From Aquimarina macrocephali JAMB N27 (lineage in GTDB: Bacteria > Bacteroidota > Bacteroidia > Flavobacteriales > Flavobacteriaceae), in the NCBI RefSeq assembly GCF_000520995.1, contig NZ_JACA01000036.1, positions 1 through 64,000 on the forward strand: a stretch of 64,000 nucleotides of DNA. The letters run 5' to 3'. How positions within the stretch are numbered: position 1 is the first letter of the stretch; each line of letters starts with the position of its first letter. Shown here in pieces: positions 43,503 to 52,548 of the stretch. The position numbers were made by a program, and so were the translations under genes. The notes under the pieces were generated by a model. That model ran no database searches, was not told the origin of the DNA, and saw only the letters and a list, made by a program, of their open reading frames with translations.

Positions 43503-43674
43503 AAATATCTAAAAAAATTATAAAAGCCTCTTATTTAGAATGGTATTGTTTTGTTAAAAAATCTTTCAAAAAATAAAAATGCATTGGTGATTGTTTTATA
43601 TATAGAGTATTTTTGATGCCTTAATAGTAAAGAAACTAGATTAATTTTTAATATATAATTACATATATAGTGTT

Positions 43675-44229
43675 TTGAAAACAACAGGAAGATTTTTTGT
43701 AGTAGTAGTGTTTATGGCTCTAGCGGTCATATCTTGTAATAAAGACAAGAAGCCCGAATCGGTTATTATTGATGAAAGTGTAAATGAAACTGTAGATTAT
43801 AATAAGACAGATTCTAGATCAGAAGTTAAGTTTTCTGATGTGAAAATTCAAGAAATATATGGTTTGTATCTATCTGTAAAGGCTGCTTTGGTAAATTCTA
43901 AAAGTGATGTTGTACAGGTAGAAACAAAAAAATTAGAAGCTGTTATTGAAGATTCAGAAGAGAATGTGCAACTTAAAGCAGTTTCAAAACTCATTTCACT
44001 AACCAAAGACATTAAAAAGCAACGTGATTTTTTTGTTACATTAACTAGTGAAGTGGAAAAACTAGTTGGTAACGCTGAAATTACATCGGGAGAAGTGTAT
44101 AAGCAGTTCTGTCCTATGGCATTTGATGGAGAAGGAGGATATTGGTTATCTGATTCTGAAGAGGTTAGAAATCCGTATTATGGAAAAGGGATGCTTGTCT
44201 GCGGAAGTGTAGAAAAGACGTTTAAATAA
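43675..44229 (+). CDS. DUF3347 lipoprotein, TTG start
   Basis: The 184-aa product starts at a TTG, giving MKTTGRFFVVVVF and a lipoprotein Cys in LAVISCNKDK. No earlier ATG fits. The DUF3347 domain is visible as YGLYLSVKAALVNSK, KKQRDFFVTLTSEV, QFCPMAFDGEGGYWLS and EVRNPYYGKGMLVCGSV. DUF3347 proteins are often found with copper or other heavy-metal efflux systems, and the CPMA, Asn-Pro-Tyr and C-terminal Cys residues may bind metal. No efflux genes adjoin it here. Confidence 0.8.
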   Translation: MKTTGRFFVVVVFMALAVISCNKDKKPESVIIDESVNETVDYNKTDSRSEVKFSDVKIQEIYGLYLSVKAALVNSKSDVVQVETKKLEAVIEDSEENVQLKAVSKLISLTKDIKKQRDFFVTLTSEVEKLVGNAEITSGEVYKQFCPMAFDGEGGYWLSDSEEVRNPYYGKGMLVCGSVEKTFK

Positions 44230-44422
44230 CAGGTGAATTCATGTTATTTTAATATAAAATATAAAAAATATTTTGTCTATAGAGAAGTAAGAAAATACTT
44301 ATGATAGAAATATTGATTATATTTAAAGAAATCAAGTACGTAGATAAACTAATTTTGAGGGAAATCGGTGATATTAAAAATGTACTGGATTAGTATTGTA
44401 ATTGGGATAAAACAAAAAGGAT

Positions 44423-45187
44423 ATGATTGAGAAAAAATTAGTCTTGTTGATTTTTTCTGTACTCTTTTTTTCCTGTAGTGAAGCAAAAATAGTTTCTGGG
44501 CCTACAGCCCGGACGGTTGCTCTTATAGAAAAATCTAAAGCACTACAGTTACGGGGAAAAAAAGTTGAACAGAGTATGCTCAGAAAAAAAGATTCGATAG
44601 TAATGCTTATCGGTGGGCCGAGTATACAAGTCACTTCAAATGATAAAGATTTTGTAAACATAGAGAGCATGTCTAGTGAGTTTATTTTGGATATGAAATA
44701 TGCTACTTCTGATAATTTTTTAAAGGAAAAAGTCTATTCTTGTGCCAAATGCTTTGTTAGAAAAGATGTGGCAGAAGCACTTATAAAGGTAAATAATGAT
44801 TTACTTGCTCAAGGGTATAGAATACAATTTTTTGACTGCTATCGCCCATACAGTGTGCAGAAAAAAATGTGGAAGATTTTTCCTAATCCTGGATATGTTG
44901 CAGATCCTAAGGGGGGATCAGTGCATAATAGAGGAGCAGCTGTAGATATTACTTTAGTCAGATCAGCAGGTGGGCATGTTGATATGGGTACAGACTTTGA
45001 CCATTTTGGAAAAAAAGCACATCATTCTTACAGCTCACTTTCGCAAACGGTACTTGGACATCGTAAGCTATTAAGGGAAGCTATGGAGAAGCATGGCTTT
45101 AAGACTATAAAAACAGAATGGTGGCACTATAATTTTAAAGGAAATACAAAGTATAAAATATCGGATTTCAAGTGGAAATGTGATTAA
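44423..45187 (+). CDS. VanX-like D-alanyl-D-alanine dipeptidase lipoprotein
   Basis: The 254-aa protein has a lipoprotein signal (VLFFSCSEAK) and an M15D peptidase domain. It shows LDMKYATSDNF, the arginine motif FFDCYRPYSVQ, the zinc motif SVHNRGAAVDITL (H..D), and the final zinc His with catalytic Glu in TEWWHYNF. The family cleaves D-Ala-D-Ala dipeptide. Outside glycopeptide-resistance clusters, as here, it usually recycles cell-wall peptides. The lipid anchor places it in the periplasm. It stands alone, with a terminator behind. Confidence 0.9.
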   Translation: MIEKKLVLLIFSVLFFSCSEAKIVSGPTARTVALIEKSKALQLRGKKVEQSMLRKKDSIVMLIGGPSIQVTSNDKDFVNIESMSSEFILDMKYATSDNFLKEKVYSCAKCFVRKDVAEALIKVNNDLLAQGYRIQFFDCYRPYSVQKKMWKIFPNPGYVADPKGGSVHNRGAAVDITLVRSAGGHVDMGTDFDHFGKKAHHSYSSLSQTVLGHRKLLREAMEKHGFKTIKTEWWHYNFKGNTKYKISDFKWKCD

Positions 45188-45211
45188 TACCTGAGGTAGG
45201 CAATGACTAAA

Positions 45212-45245
45212 AAAAACGACACTCATCTTAATGAATGCCGTTTTT
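45212..45245. terminator. Bidirectional terminator
   Basis: AAAAACG...TCAT pairs with ATGA...CGTTTTT with two internal mismatches, between the convergent dipeptidase and aceA genes. Confidence 0.7.
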
Positions 45246-45288
45246 AGAGCACAATAATTGTAAAAATCGGAAAAATCATGCTTTGTAT

Positions 45289-46566
45289 TTAGAACTGCTT
45301 GACTTCTGTGCTGCCTTCCATAGCAACAGTCGAAGCTTTACCTGCAGTTACTGTATTTTGTACAGCATCAAAATAGGTAGTGCCTACAAATCCTTGATGT
45401 TTTACTGCGCGAAATCCATCTTTTTGTAGCGCAAATTCCCTTTCTTGTAATTCAGAATAGCCTGCCATTCCTCTTTCTTTATATGCTTTAGATAATTCAA
45501 ACATACTTGTGTTTAATGCATGAAATCCTGCAAGAGTAATAAATTGAAATTTATATCCCATGGCGGCTAACTCTTCTCTAAATGTTTCCATTTCTGAAAC
45601 AGAAAGCTTTGCAGCCCAATTAAAAGAAGGAGAACAATTGTACGCCAGCATTTGATCTGGATATTTGGCATGGATAGCTTCAGCAAATTTACGAGCTTGT
45701 TCTAAATCTGGATTACTGGTTTCCATCCAAATTAGATCCGCATATGGCGCATATGATAGTCCTCTGTCTATACCTTGCTCTATTCCGTTATTTACATGAA
45801 AGAAACCTTCATCTGTGCGTTCTCCTGTAACAAACTTTCTGTCACGTTCGTCTACATCACTGGTCAATAAATTGGCTGCATCGGCATCGGTACGCGCAAT
45901 AATAACTGCTGGTACTCCCATTACATCTGCAGCAAGACGAGCTGCTACTAATTTGTTAATCGCCTCCTGAGTGGGAACTAATACTTTTCCACCAAGGTGC
46001 CCACACTTTTTTGCAGAACTTAATTGATCCTCAAAATGAACTCCACTGGCGCCCGACTCAATCATAGATTTCATCAATTCAAAAGCATTTAGGTTTCCTC
46101 CAAAACCAGCTTCGGCATCTGCTACGATAGGAACTAAATAATCCTTTTTGTTTTCTTCACCATTTACTACTTGTATTTGATCTGCTCTTAGCAAAGCGTT
46201 ATTGATTCTCTTTACTACTTGCGGAACACTATTAACAGGGTATAGAGATTGATCCGGATACATTTGCCCTGCAAGATTAGCATCTGCAGCCACCTGCCAT
46301 CCGCTTAAATATATAGCTTCTAACCCAGCTTCTACTTCCTGTACTGCCTGATTACCTGTTAGCGCACCTAATCCCGCTATAAACCCCTGTGTTTTTAATT
46401 TCATCCATAGTTTTTCCGAACCTTGTTTGGCTACACTATGTTCGATTTTGTATGATCCTTGTAATTTTACTACTTCTTCGGCAGTATACGGACGTTCTAC
46501 ATTTTTCCATCTTGGATTTGTAGTCCAATCGATAATCAATTCTTCTATTCTTTGTTCTGTGTTCAT
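45289..46566 (-). CDS. aceA: Isocitrate lyase
   Basis: The 425-aa enzyme has the isocitrate lyase signature KKCGHLGGK (catalytic Cys), VPIVADAEAGFGG (metal-binding), IARTDADAANLL and YNCSPSFNW. It splits isocitrate to succinate and glyoxylate. It follows malate synthase by 32 bases on the same strand, so the two form the glyoxylate shunt operon for growth on acetate and fatty acids. Control is probably by the divergent XRE/ScfR-type regulator. Confidence 0.97.
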   Translation of the reverse strand: MNTEQRIEELIIDWTTNPRWKNVERPYTAEEVVKLQGSYKIEHSVAKQGSEKLWMKLKTQGFIAGLGALTGNQAVQEVEAGLEAIYLSGWQVAADANLAGQMYPDQSLYPVNSVPQVVKRINNALLRADQIQVVNGEENKKDYLVPIVADAEAGFGGNLNAFELMKSMIESGASGVHFEDQLSSAKKCGHLGGKVLVPTQEAINKLVAARLAADVMGVPAVIIARTDADAANLLTSDVDERDRKFVTGERTDEGFFHVNNGIEQGIDRGLSYAPYADLIWMETSNPDLEQARKFAEAIHAKYPDQMLAYNCSPSFNWAAKLSVSEMETFREELAAMGYKFQFITLAGFHALNTSMFELSKAYKERGMAGYSELQEREFALQKDGFRAVKHQGFVGTTYFDAVQNTVTAGKASTVAMEGSTEVKQF

Positions 46567-46598
46567 GACTTATTGATTTTACTATATATTGATTTATT

Positions 46599-48197
46599 TT
46601 ATATGTATTGATATGCTCTATTGGTGAGGAATTCTTCAAACTCATCAGATGTTACCAGTTTTTCGAAAATCTGGATGGCATTTTGATAATTTTCGGTTTC
46701 GAAGAGTGAACTTCCTACCTGCTTTTTAATTACCTTAAGTTCATCTTTAAAAAGACTGTTAAATAACGAGTTATTGAGTGTTCTGCCGTCATCTAAAGTC
46801 ACTTCCTGTTGTAGCCATTGCCATATTTGAGTTCTGCTAATTTCTGCAGTAGCTGCATCTTCCATTAGATGGTATAGTGCTACTGCTCCATTACCTCCTA
46901 ACCAGGTTGCGATATAATGAATTCCTACATTAATATTTTGCCGTATTCCTTTTTCGGTAATGGTACCTTTTGGGATCGCTAAAAGATCATTTTCGGTAAT
47001 GTTTATATCATCACGTTTAACATCCATTTGATTAGGGTTTGGCATATGAGTATCAAATACACGCATTGCCAATGCTACCAGTCCTGGATGTGCTACCCAT
47101 GTGCCGTCATGACCGTTTTTTACTTCTCGTTCTTTATCGGCTTGTACTTTGGCATAAGCAATTGCATTTCTGTCTTCGTCTTCTTTAATCGGGATTTGTG
47201 CAGCCATACCACCTATTGCCAGGATATTCCTTTTATGACATCTTTGAATTACCAGCTTGCTATATGCATCCATAAAAGGGCTGGTCATTGTTACCTGGGC
47301 ACGATCTGGAACTACGAATCCTGGATGATTTCTTAATTTTTTAATGTAGCTGAAAATATAATCCCATCTTCCGCAATTCAATCCAACGATATGATCTTTT
47401 AATGCATAGATAATTTCATCGAGTTGAAAACTTGCTGTAATAGTTTCTACCAAAACAGTCACTTTTACTGTTCCGTGTTCCATACCTAAATATTCTTCAG
47501 AAAAATCAATCACATCATTCCACCATATAGCTTCGGTAAAATGCTCTAGTTTAGGGATGTAATAATAAGGTCCAGTACCGTTTTCTTTAAGCTGTTCATT
47601 GTTATGAAACAGATACAAAGCAAAATCAAATAGGGAAGCAGATATTTCTTCTCCTTTTGTTAAAAGGTGTTTTTCGTTAAGATGTAAACCTCTGGGTCTT
47701 ACGATTAATGTGGCTGTTTTTTCATTGAGCTTATAGGTTTTGTCTCTTTTTGGGTTATAAAACGAAATAGTTTTGTTAACCGCATCTTTCAAGTTTTTTT
47801 GTCCTTGAAGACAGTTTTCCCAAAGGGGAGTATTGCTATCCTCGAAGTCGGCCATAAATGTTTTGGCGCCAGAGTTTAAAGCGTTAATTACCATTTTTCT
47901 CTCAACAGGCCCTGTGATTTCGACTCTTCGATCTTGTAGATCCATAGGAATTGGTGCGGCTGCCCATTCGCTATTGCGAATCTCCTTGGTGTTTTCTGGA
48001 AAAGAAGGGTGAGTTCCCAAATCAAATAGTTGTTGTTGGCTTTCACGGTTTTTTAAAAGGACTAATCGCCTTTCATTAAAACGATTTTGTAAGGCTTCTA
48101 AAAAGATCAGGGCTCCATCGGTCAATATTTCGGGATGGTAGTTTTTAACTTCTTTGGCGAAGCTAATTTTCTGACTAAGGTTTGTTTGAATTTCCAT
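46599..48197 (-). CDS. aceB: Malate synthase A
   Basis: The 532-aa malate synthase has the AceB blocks MADFEDSNTPLW, RPRGLHLNEKH, the GLNCGRWDYIFS signature and MAAQIPIKEDE. It condenses glyoxylate with acetyl-CoA to malate. It is the first gene of the shunt operon. The 190-base region upstream to the divergent regulator holds an operator-like palindrome at 48338-48351. Confidence 0.97.
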   Translation of the reverse strand: MEIQTNLSQKISFAKEVKNYHPEILTDGALIFLEALQNRFNERRLVLLKNRESQQQLFDLGTHPSFPENTKEIRNSEWAAAPIPMDLQDRRVEITGPVERKMVINALNSGAKTFMADFEDSNTPLWENCLQGQKNLKDAVNKTISFYNPKRDKTYKLNEKTATLIVRPRGLHLNEKHLLTKGEEISASLFDFALYLFHNNEQLKENGTGPYYYIPKLEHFTEAIWWNDVIDFSEEYLGMEHGTVKVTVLVETITASFQLDEIIYALKDHIVGLNCGRWDYIFSYIKKLRNHPGFVVPDRAQVTMTSPFMDAYSKLVIQRCHKRNILAIGGMAAQIPIKEDEDRNAIAYAKVQADKEREVKNGHDGTWVAHPGLVALAMRVFDTHMPNPNQMDVKRDDINITENDLLAIPKGTITEKGIRQNINVGIHYIATWLGGNGAVALYHLMEDAATAEISRTQIWQWLQQEVTLDDGRTLNNSLFNSLFKDELKVIKKQVGSSLFETENYQNAIQIFEKLVTSDEFEEFLTNRAYQYI

Positions 48198-48337
48198 CTG
48201 TTTAAAAATTTAAATGACTGGTTAATCTATTGATATAATGCGCCTGTCAATGATGATTTTTCTTAATACCCATTATGGGCTTCCATGACTAATATCGTTT
48301 GAGTGAACAATATTATAAAAAAGTTTTTTATAAAACA

Positions 48338-48351
48338 AGCGAACGTTCGCT
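48338..48351. promoter_or_regulatory. Operator-like palindrome between aceB and its regulator
   Basis: AGCGAACGTTCGCT is a perfect 14-base palindrome. Its central ten bases, CGAACGTTCG, are identical to those of the 22-bp palindrome at 6678-6699. It lies in the divergent promoter region and is a likely binding site for the adjacent regulator or a TetR-like protein. Confidence 0.6.
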
Positions 48352-48389
48352 AAATGTGAACTTTTTGTTTTTTCGAGAATTACGCAAAA

Positions 48390-49889
48390 ATGGTTACTTT
48401 TGAACTTATGGCAATAGCAGAAGAATATATTAGATTGATTTTTGGCCTGAAAATCAAGCAGATACGAACAGAGAAGGATTTATCTCTTTTTGGATTATCG
48501 AAGTTATGCGGACTTTCTAAATCGTATTTAAATGAAATAGAAAAAGGAAAAAAGTACCCTAAGACAGATAAAATTATCAAACTTGCTGAGACATTTGATG
48601 TTCCTTATGATAATTTGGTTTCTCTAAAATTGGATAAAAATCTGGCACCTATTGGTGAAATTTTGCAATCTGGGATATTAGATGAGATTCCGTTAGAACT
48701 GTTCGGGATACAGCAAAGCGATTTAATTGATATTATAGCAAATGCACCATCAAAAGTTAATGCATTTATAAGTACGATTATTGAGATTGCACAGCATTAT
48801 AATATGAGCAGAGAAGGTTTTTATCTGGCTTCATTGCGATCTTATCAAGAGGCACATAATAACTTTTTTAAAGACCTTGAAGATAAGGCTGTACGATGTG
48901 CAAACTCATATCAGTTGGATTTAGGCGGAAAAATTACTTCGGCTGATTTAGAGGATATTCTTAAAGAAGAATATGGGTATACAATTAATGCCGCCGGGAT
49001 TCCTAAACAGGAAGAATTGGATAACCTGAGATCGGTATTTGTGCCATCTACTAAAACACTTTTACTATCAGATCGAGTAGATGAAGCTCAAAAAACTTTT
49101 ATTTATGCTAAGGAGCTAGGGTATCAATATCTGGAAATTACCGAAAGACCTTATACCTTTTCATGGATAAAGTATGATAATTTTGAAGAAGTGTTACATA
49201 ATTTTTATGCGTCGTACTTTGCTGGAGCCTTAATTATTCCCAGAGCTCATTTGAAAGAACATCTTAAAGAGTTATTTTCAATGAAACGATTTTCTGAGAA
49301 AGCTTTTCATAAGATTATGAAATTGTACAACGCTTCTCCAGAATCTTTTTATCAACGTCTTACCAATGTATTGCCAAAAGATTTTGGTATGCAAAATGTA
49401 TTCTTTCTCCGGTTTACTCATAAACTAGGGGCAGAGAAGTTTAATTTGGTTAAAGAGCTGCACATCACACATCAACAGCAACCTCATGCTAATGAGGTGA
49501 ATGAGCATTACTGTAGACGGTGGATGGCTATAAAGATTTTACAGCATACAGCTACTGAGGATTTGGATTACGCGTTTAATATCCAAATCTCTGATTATGT
49601 AGATACAGACCAGCAATACCTGGTATTTACTTCGGCAACAAAGGACCCTTTTAGAAAAGACTATTATCGTAGTATTGGAATTGGATTTTTAAAGTCCTCT
49701 ACTCTAGAGAAAAAAATCAATTTTGTTAATGATGCAAAAATATTAGAGGAAAAAGTAGGAGTCACTTGCGAATCATGTTCGCTGGTAGATTGTGAAGTTA
49801 GGATGGCTCCTCCAAAGCAATTATTAGCTAAGGAGAAACATAAAAAGACGGCAGAGTTGGTAGAAGGTATTATGAAACAATATTCTTAG
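48390..49889 (+). CDS. XRE/ScfR-type regulator of the glyoxylate shunt
   Basis: The 499-aa product (or 493 aa from the ATG at 48408) has an N-terminal XRE helix-turn-helix (KIKQIRTEKDLSLFGLSK, then CGLSKSYLNEIEKG), a central IrrE/ImmA-like zinc-peptidase-fold region, and a C-terminal domain. The C-terminal cysteine motif is CESCSLVDCEVRMAPP. This layout matches short-chain fatty acyl-CoA-type regulators (ScfR/RamB, DUF2083). RamB-type proteins control glyoxylate-shunt and acetate genes, which fits its divergent position beside aceB-aceA. No HEXXH protease motif was recognised, so the central region is probably a ligand sensor. Confidence 0.88.
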   Translation: MVTFELMAIAEEYIRLIFGLKIKQIRTEKDLSLFGLSKLCGLSKSYLNEIEKGKKYPKTDKIIKLAETFDVPYDNLVSLKLDKNLAPIGEILQSGILDEIPLELFGIQQSDLIDIIANAPSKVNAFISTIIEIAQHYNMSREGFYLASLRSYQEAHNNFFKDLEDKAVRCANSYQLDLGGKITSADLEDILKEEYGYTINAAGIPKQEELDNLRSVFVPSTKTLLLSDRVDEAQKTFIYAKELGYQYLEITERPYTFSWIKYDNFEEVLHNFYASYFAGALIIPRAHLKEHLKELFSMKRFSEKAFHKIMKLYNASPESFYQRLTNVLPKDFGMQNVFFLRFTHKLGAEKFNLVKELHITHQQQPHANEVNEHYCRRWMAIKILQHTATEDLDYAFNIQISDYVDTDQQYLVFTSATKDPFRKDYYRSIGIGFLKSSTLEKKINFVNDAKILEEKVGVTCESCSLVDCEVRMAPPKQLLAKEKHKKTAELVEGIMKQYS

Positions 49890-49926
49890 TATTAGACAAG
49901 TTTAAAGATTGCCTTTTCGGTAAAAG

Positions 49927-49960
49927 AAAACCCCATCCTGAATTTTCAGAATGGGGTTTT
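49927..49960. terminator. Bidirectional terminator
   Basis: AAAACCCCATcCTGAA and TTCAGaATGGGGTTTT form a strong hairpin with a short loop between the convergent regulator and groEL genes. Confidence 0.88.
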
Positions 49961-50019
49961 GTACTCTTAACAAATTTATATTCACAAACTTGCTAAATAT
50001 TTTTGCTGTCGCCGGACGA

Positions 50020-51657
50020 CTACATCATTCCTGGCATACCTCCGCCCATTGGTGGCATTGCACCTCCGGCTGGAGCATCTTCTTTAATGTCTATTAGTGC
50101 ACATTCTGTAGTAAGAATCATACCTGATACAGAAGCTGCATTTTCAAGAGCTATACGTGTTACCTTTTTAGGATCGATGATTCCTGCTTTTAGCATATCT
50201 ACATAATCTTCAGATTTGGCATCATATCCAAAATTGTCTTTACCTTCAAGAACTTTAGAAATTACTACAGACCCTTCGCCTCCAGCATTTTCTACAATTG
50301 TTCTAAGTGGTGATTCGATTGCACGGTTTACAATTTGTACACCTGTAGCCTCATCAGCGTTCTCGGTTTTTACTTTGTCTAATACAGCTTTAGCTCTTAC
50401 CAAGGCAACACCACCACCGGCAACAATACCTTCTTCTACAGCAGCACGAGTAGCATGAAGTGCATCATCTACACGGTCTTTCTTTTCTTTCATTTCTACT
50501 TCAGAAGCAGCACCTACATATAGTACGGCAACACCACCAGCTAACTTTGCTAAACGCTCTTGTAGCTTCTCTTTGTCATAGTCAGAAGTAGTAGTTTCTA
50601 TTTGTGCTTTGATTTGATTTACTCTGTTTTTGATTAAATCATTATCACCAGAACCATTAACTACAGTAGTGTTATCCTTATCAATAGCCACTTTTTCAGC
50701 AGTACCTAAGTGCTCAATAGTAGTGTTTTCTAATGTAAAACCACGCTCTTCAGAAATTACAGTACCTCCTGTTAGGATAGCAATATCTTCTAACATTGCT
50801 TTACGTCTGTCTCCAAAACCTGGAGCTTTTACAGCTGCAATTTTAAGTGCTCCACGTAGTTTATTTACTACAAGTGTTGCTAATGCTTCTCCATCTACAT
50901 CTTCTGCGATGATCAAAAGTGGTTTTCCAGTTTGAGCAACAGGCTCTAAGACAGGAAGAAGGTCTTTCATAGCAGAAATCTTCTTGTCATAAAGTAAGAT
51001 ATATGGTGTTTCCAGATCAGCTGTCATTTTTTCGCTGTTGGTCACAAAGTATGGAGAAAGGTATCCTCTATCAAATTGCATTCCTTCTACGATATCTACA
51101 GTGGTATCTGTTCCTTTTGCTTCTTCTACTGTGATTACTCCTTCTTTACCAACTTTCTCAAAAGCTTTGGCAATAAGATCTCCAATAGTTTCATCATTGT
51201 TAGCAGAAATAGCTGCTACTTGTTTGATTTTATCAGAAGAGTCACCTACTTCTTTTGTTTGTTTTGAAAGATCTTCTGTGATCGCTTTTACAGCTTTATC
51301 AATACCACGCTTAAGATCCATTGGATTTGCGCCAGCTGCTACATTCTTAAGCCCTTCTTTTACGATAGCTTGTGCTAATACTGTTGCTGTGGTAGTACCA
51401 TCTCCTGCAAGATCATTCGTCTTAGAAGCTACTTCTTTTACCATTTGTGCTCCCATATTCTCAAGAGCATCCTCAAGTTCAACTTCTTTAGCTACAGAAA
51501 CACCATCTTTGGTTACTGTGGGAGCTCCAAAAGATTTACTGATAATTACATTACGACCTTTAGGTCCTAAAGTTACTTTTACCGCATTAGCTAATGCATC
51601 TACACCACGTTTGATACCGTCACGTGCTTCTATGTCAAATTTTATGTCTTTTGCCAT
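50020..51657 (-). CDS. groEL: Chaperonin GroEL
   Basis: The frame opens at 51687, but ATG at 51657 gives the canonical MAKDIKFDIEARDG start (545 aa). Canonical GroEL blocks are present: GPKGRNVIISKSFG, the ATP-site GDGTTTATVLAQ, and AAVEEGIVAGGG. The C-terminal Gly-Met tail GGAMPPMGGGMPGMM closes it. It is the 14-mer folding chamber working with GroES, which lies 123 bases upstream of the ATG on the same strand. I saw no CIRCE inverted repeat before groES. Confidence 0.98.
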   Translation of the reverse strand: MAKDIKFDIEARDGIKRGVDALANAVKVTLGPKGRNVIISKSFGAPTVTKDGVSVAKEVELEDALENMGAQMVKEVASKTNDLAGDGTTTATVLAQAIVKEGLKNVAAGANPMDLKRGIDKAVKAITEDLSKQTKEVGDSSDKIKQVAAISANNDETIGDLIAKAFEKVGKEGVITVEEAKGTDTTVDIVEGMQFDRGYLSPYFVTNSEKMTADLETPYILLYDKKISAMKDLLPVLEPVAQTGKPLLIIAEDVDGEALATLVVNKLRGALKIAAVKAPGFGDRRKAMLEDIAILTGGTVISEERGFTLENTTIEHLGTAEKVAIDKDNTTVVNGSGDNDLIKNRVNQIKAQIETTTSDYDKEKLQERLAKLAGGVAVLYVGAASEVEMKEKKDRVDDALHATRAAVEEGIVAGGGVALVRAKAVLDKVKTENADEATGVQIVNRAIESPLRTIVENAGGEGSVVISKVLEGKDNFGYDAKSEDYVDMLKAGIIDPKKVTRIALENAASVSGMILTTECALIDIKEDAPAGGAMPPMGGGMPGMM

Positions 51658-51780
51658 AATTAATTTTTTTAAAAAATTAAAATCCAAATCTCAACATTCA
51701 AAACTTCCAGAATATCTTAATGGAATTTATTGAATAAAGTAGTGGATTTGTTTTTTTGTGATTTTTAAATTGATACTTTC

Positions 51781-52056
51781 TTATACGATAGCAAGGATAT
51801 CATCCTCACGCATGATTAAATAATCCTTTCCATCTAATTTTAATTCGGTACCAGAATATTTACCGTAAAGTACGGTATCACCAACTTTAACAGTCATGTC
51901 GTGATCTTTTTTACCGCCACCTACAGCAGCTACTTTACCTTTTTGTTGTTTTTCCTGGGCTGAGTCAGGAATAAATAATCCTGATGCTGTCTGCGTCTCT
52001 GCGGGAAGTGGCTCTACAACTACGCGGTCTGAAAGAGGTTTGATGTTTACTCCCAT
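51781..52056 (-). CDS. groES: Co-chaperonin GroES
   Basis: The 91-aa protein has the GroES start IKPLSDRVVVEPLPAE, the mobile loop TQTASGLFIPDSAQEK, and the terminal KDYLIMREDDILAIV. It caps GroEL. It precedes groEL in a two-gene operon and follows a terminator that isolates it from secG. Confidence 0.98.
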   Translation of the reverse strand: MGVNIKPLSDRVVVEPLPAETQTASGLFIPDSAQEKQQKGKVAAVGGGKKDHDMTVKVGDTVLYGKYSGTELKLDGKDYLIMREDDILAIV

Positions 52057-52154
52057 TATGATTTGTTGTTTTTTTTGTTAAAATTAAAATGAAATCTTCG
52101 ATGCTTCTTATTTCAGAAATTATGCCAGTGGGGCGATACTGACAAATTGAAACA

Positions 52155-52188
52155 AAAAATGTCGACTATATGACAAGTCGACATTTTT
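52155..52188 (-). terminator. Terminator between secG and groES
   Basis: AAAAATGTCGACT and AGTCGACATTTTT form a perfect 13-pair stem around an 8-base loop, with a T-tract on the minus strand. It separates secG transcription from the heat-shock operon. Confidence 0.85.
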
Positions 52189-52211
52189 GTTGTTGCTTTT
52201 TTTAAAAGATG

Positions 52212-52541
52212 TTATTCTTTGTCATCTTTTCCTGTTGCTGGAGGAGTTACAGGAGTTTCTACCTGAACATCTTCAGTGTTAACTTTTGATTCTGGAATAG
52301 AACTTCCACCCATTAAATCTATATTAGATAGTAGGATTAATACCAGTAATAGCGTAGCTAAAGTCCAAGTACTCTTGTCTAAGAAATCTGTAGTCTTTTT
52401 TACACCACCTAGTTGTTGTGTTCCACCACCACCAAAAGAAGAAGATAATCCACCTCCTTTAGGGTTCTGTACCATAATTACTATTACCAGTAAAAAAGAT
52501 ACGATAACGATTAGTATTAAAAATATTGAAAACGTTGTCAT
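52212..52541 (-). CDS. secG: Preprotein translocase subunit SecG
   Basis: The 109-aa protein has two transmembrane helices (IFLILIVIVSFLLVIVIMVQ and WTLATLLLVLILLSNI) flanking the SecG signature NPKGGGLSSSFGGGGTQQLG (residues about 29-48). An extra acidic, Pro-rich tail (VETPVTPPATGKDDKE) follows. It assists SecYE in protein export. It is last in a minus-strand run that includes lptE and begins 7 bases after the preceding gene. Confidence 0.95.
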   Translation of the reverse strand: MTTFSIFLILIVIVSFLLVIVIMVQNPKGGGLSSSFGGGGTQQLGGVKKTTDFLDKSTWTLATLLLVLILLSNIDLMGGSSIPESKVNTEDVQVETPVTPPATGKDDKE

Positions 52542-52548
52542 TATATTG

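Noticed and set aside
48395..48402. TACTTTTG as a promoter for the XRE regulator
   Set aside because: It lies only six bases from the ATG at 48408, and the upstream TTTG is 27 bases away, outside the usual spacing.
51038..51733. 231-aa plus-strand frame inside groEL
   Set aside because: Antisense shadow of a highly conserved chaperonin gene; no domain or initiation context.
52057..52211. CIRCE heat-shock operator before groES
   Set aside because: Looked for the 9-9-9 inverted repeat (TTAGCACTC) and did not find it; only the secG terminator is present.
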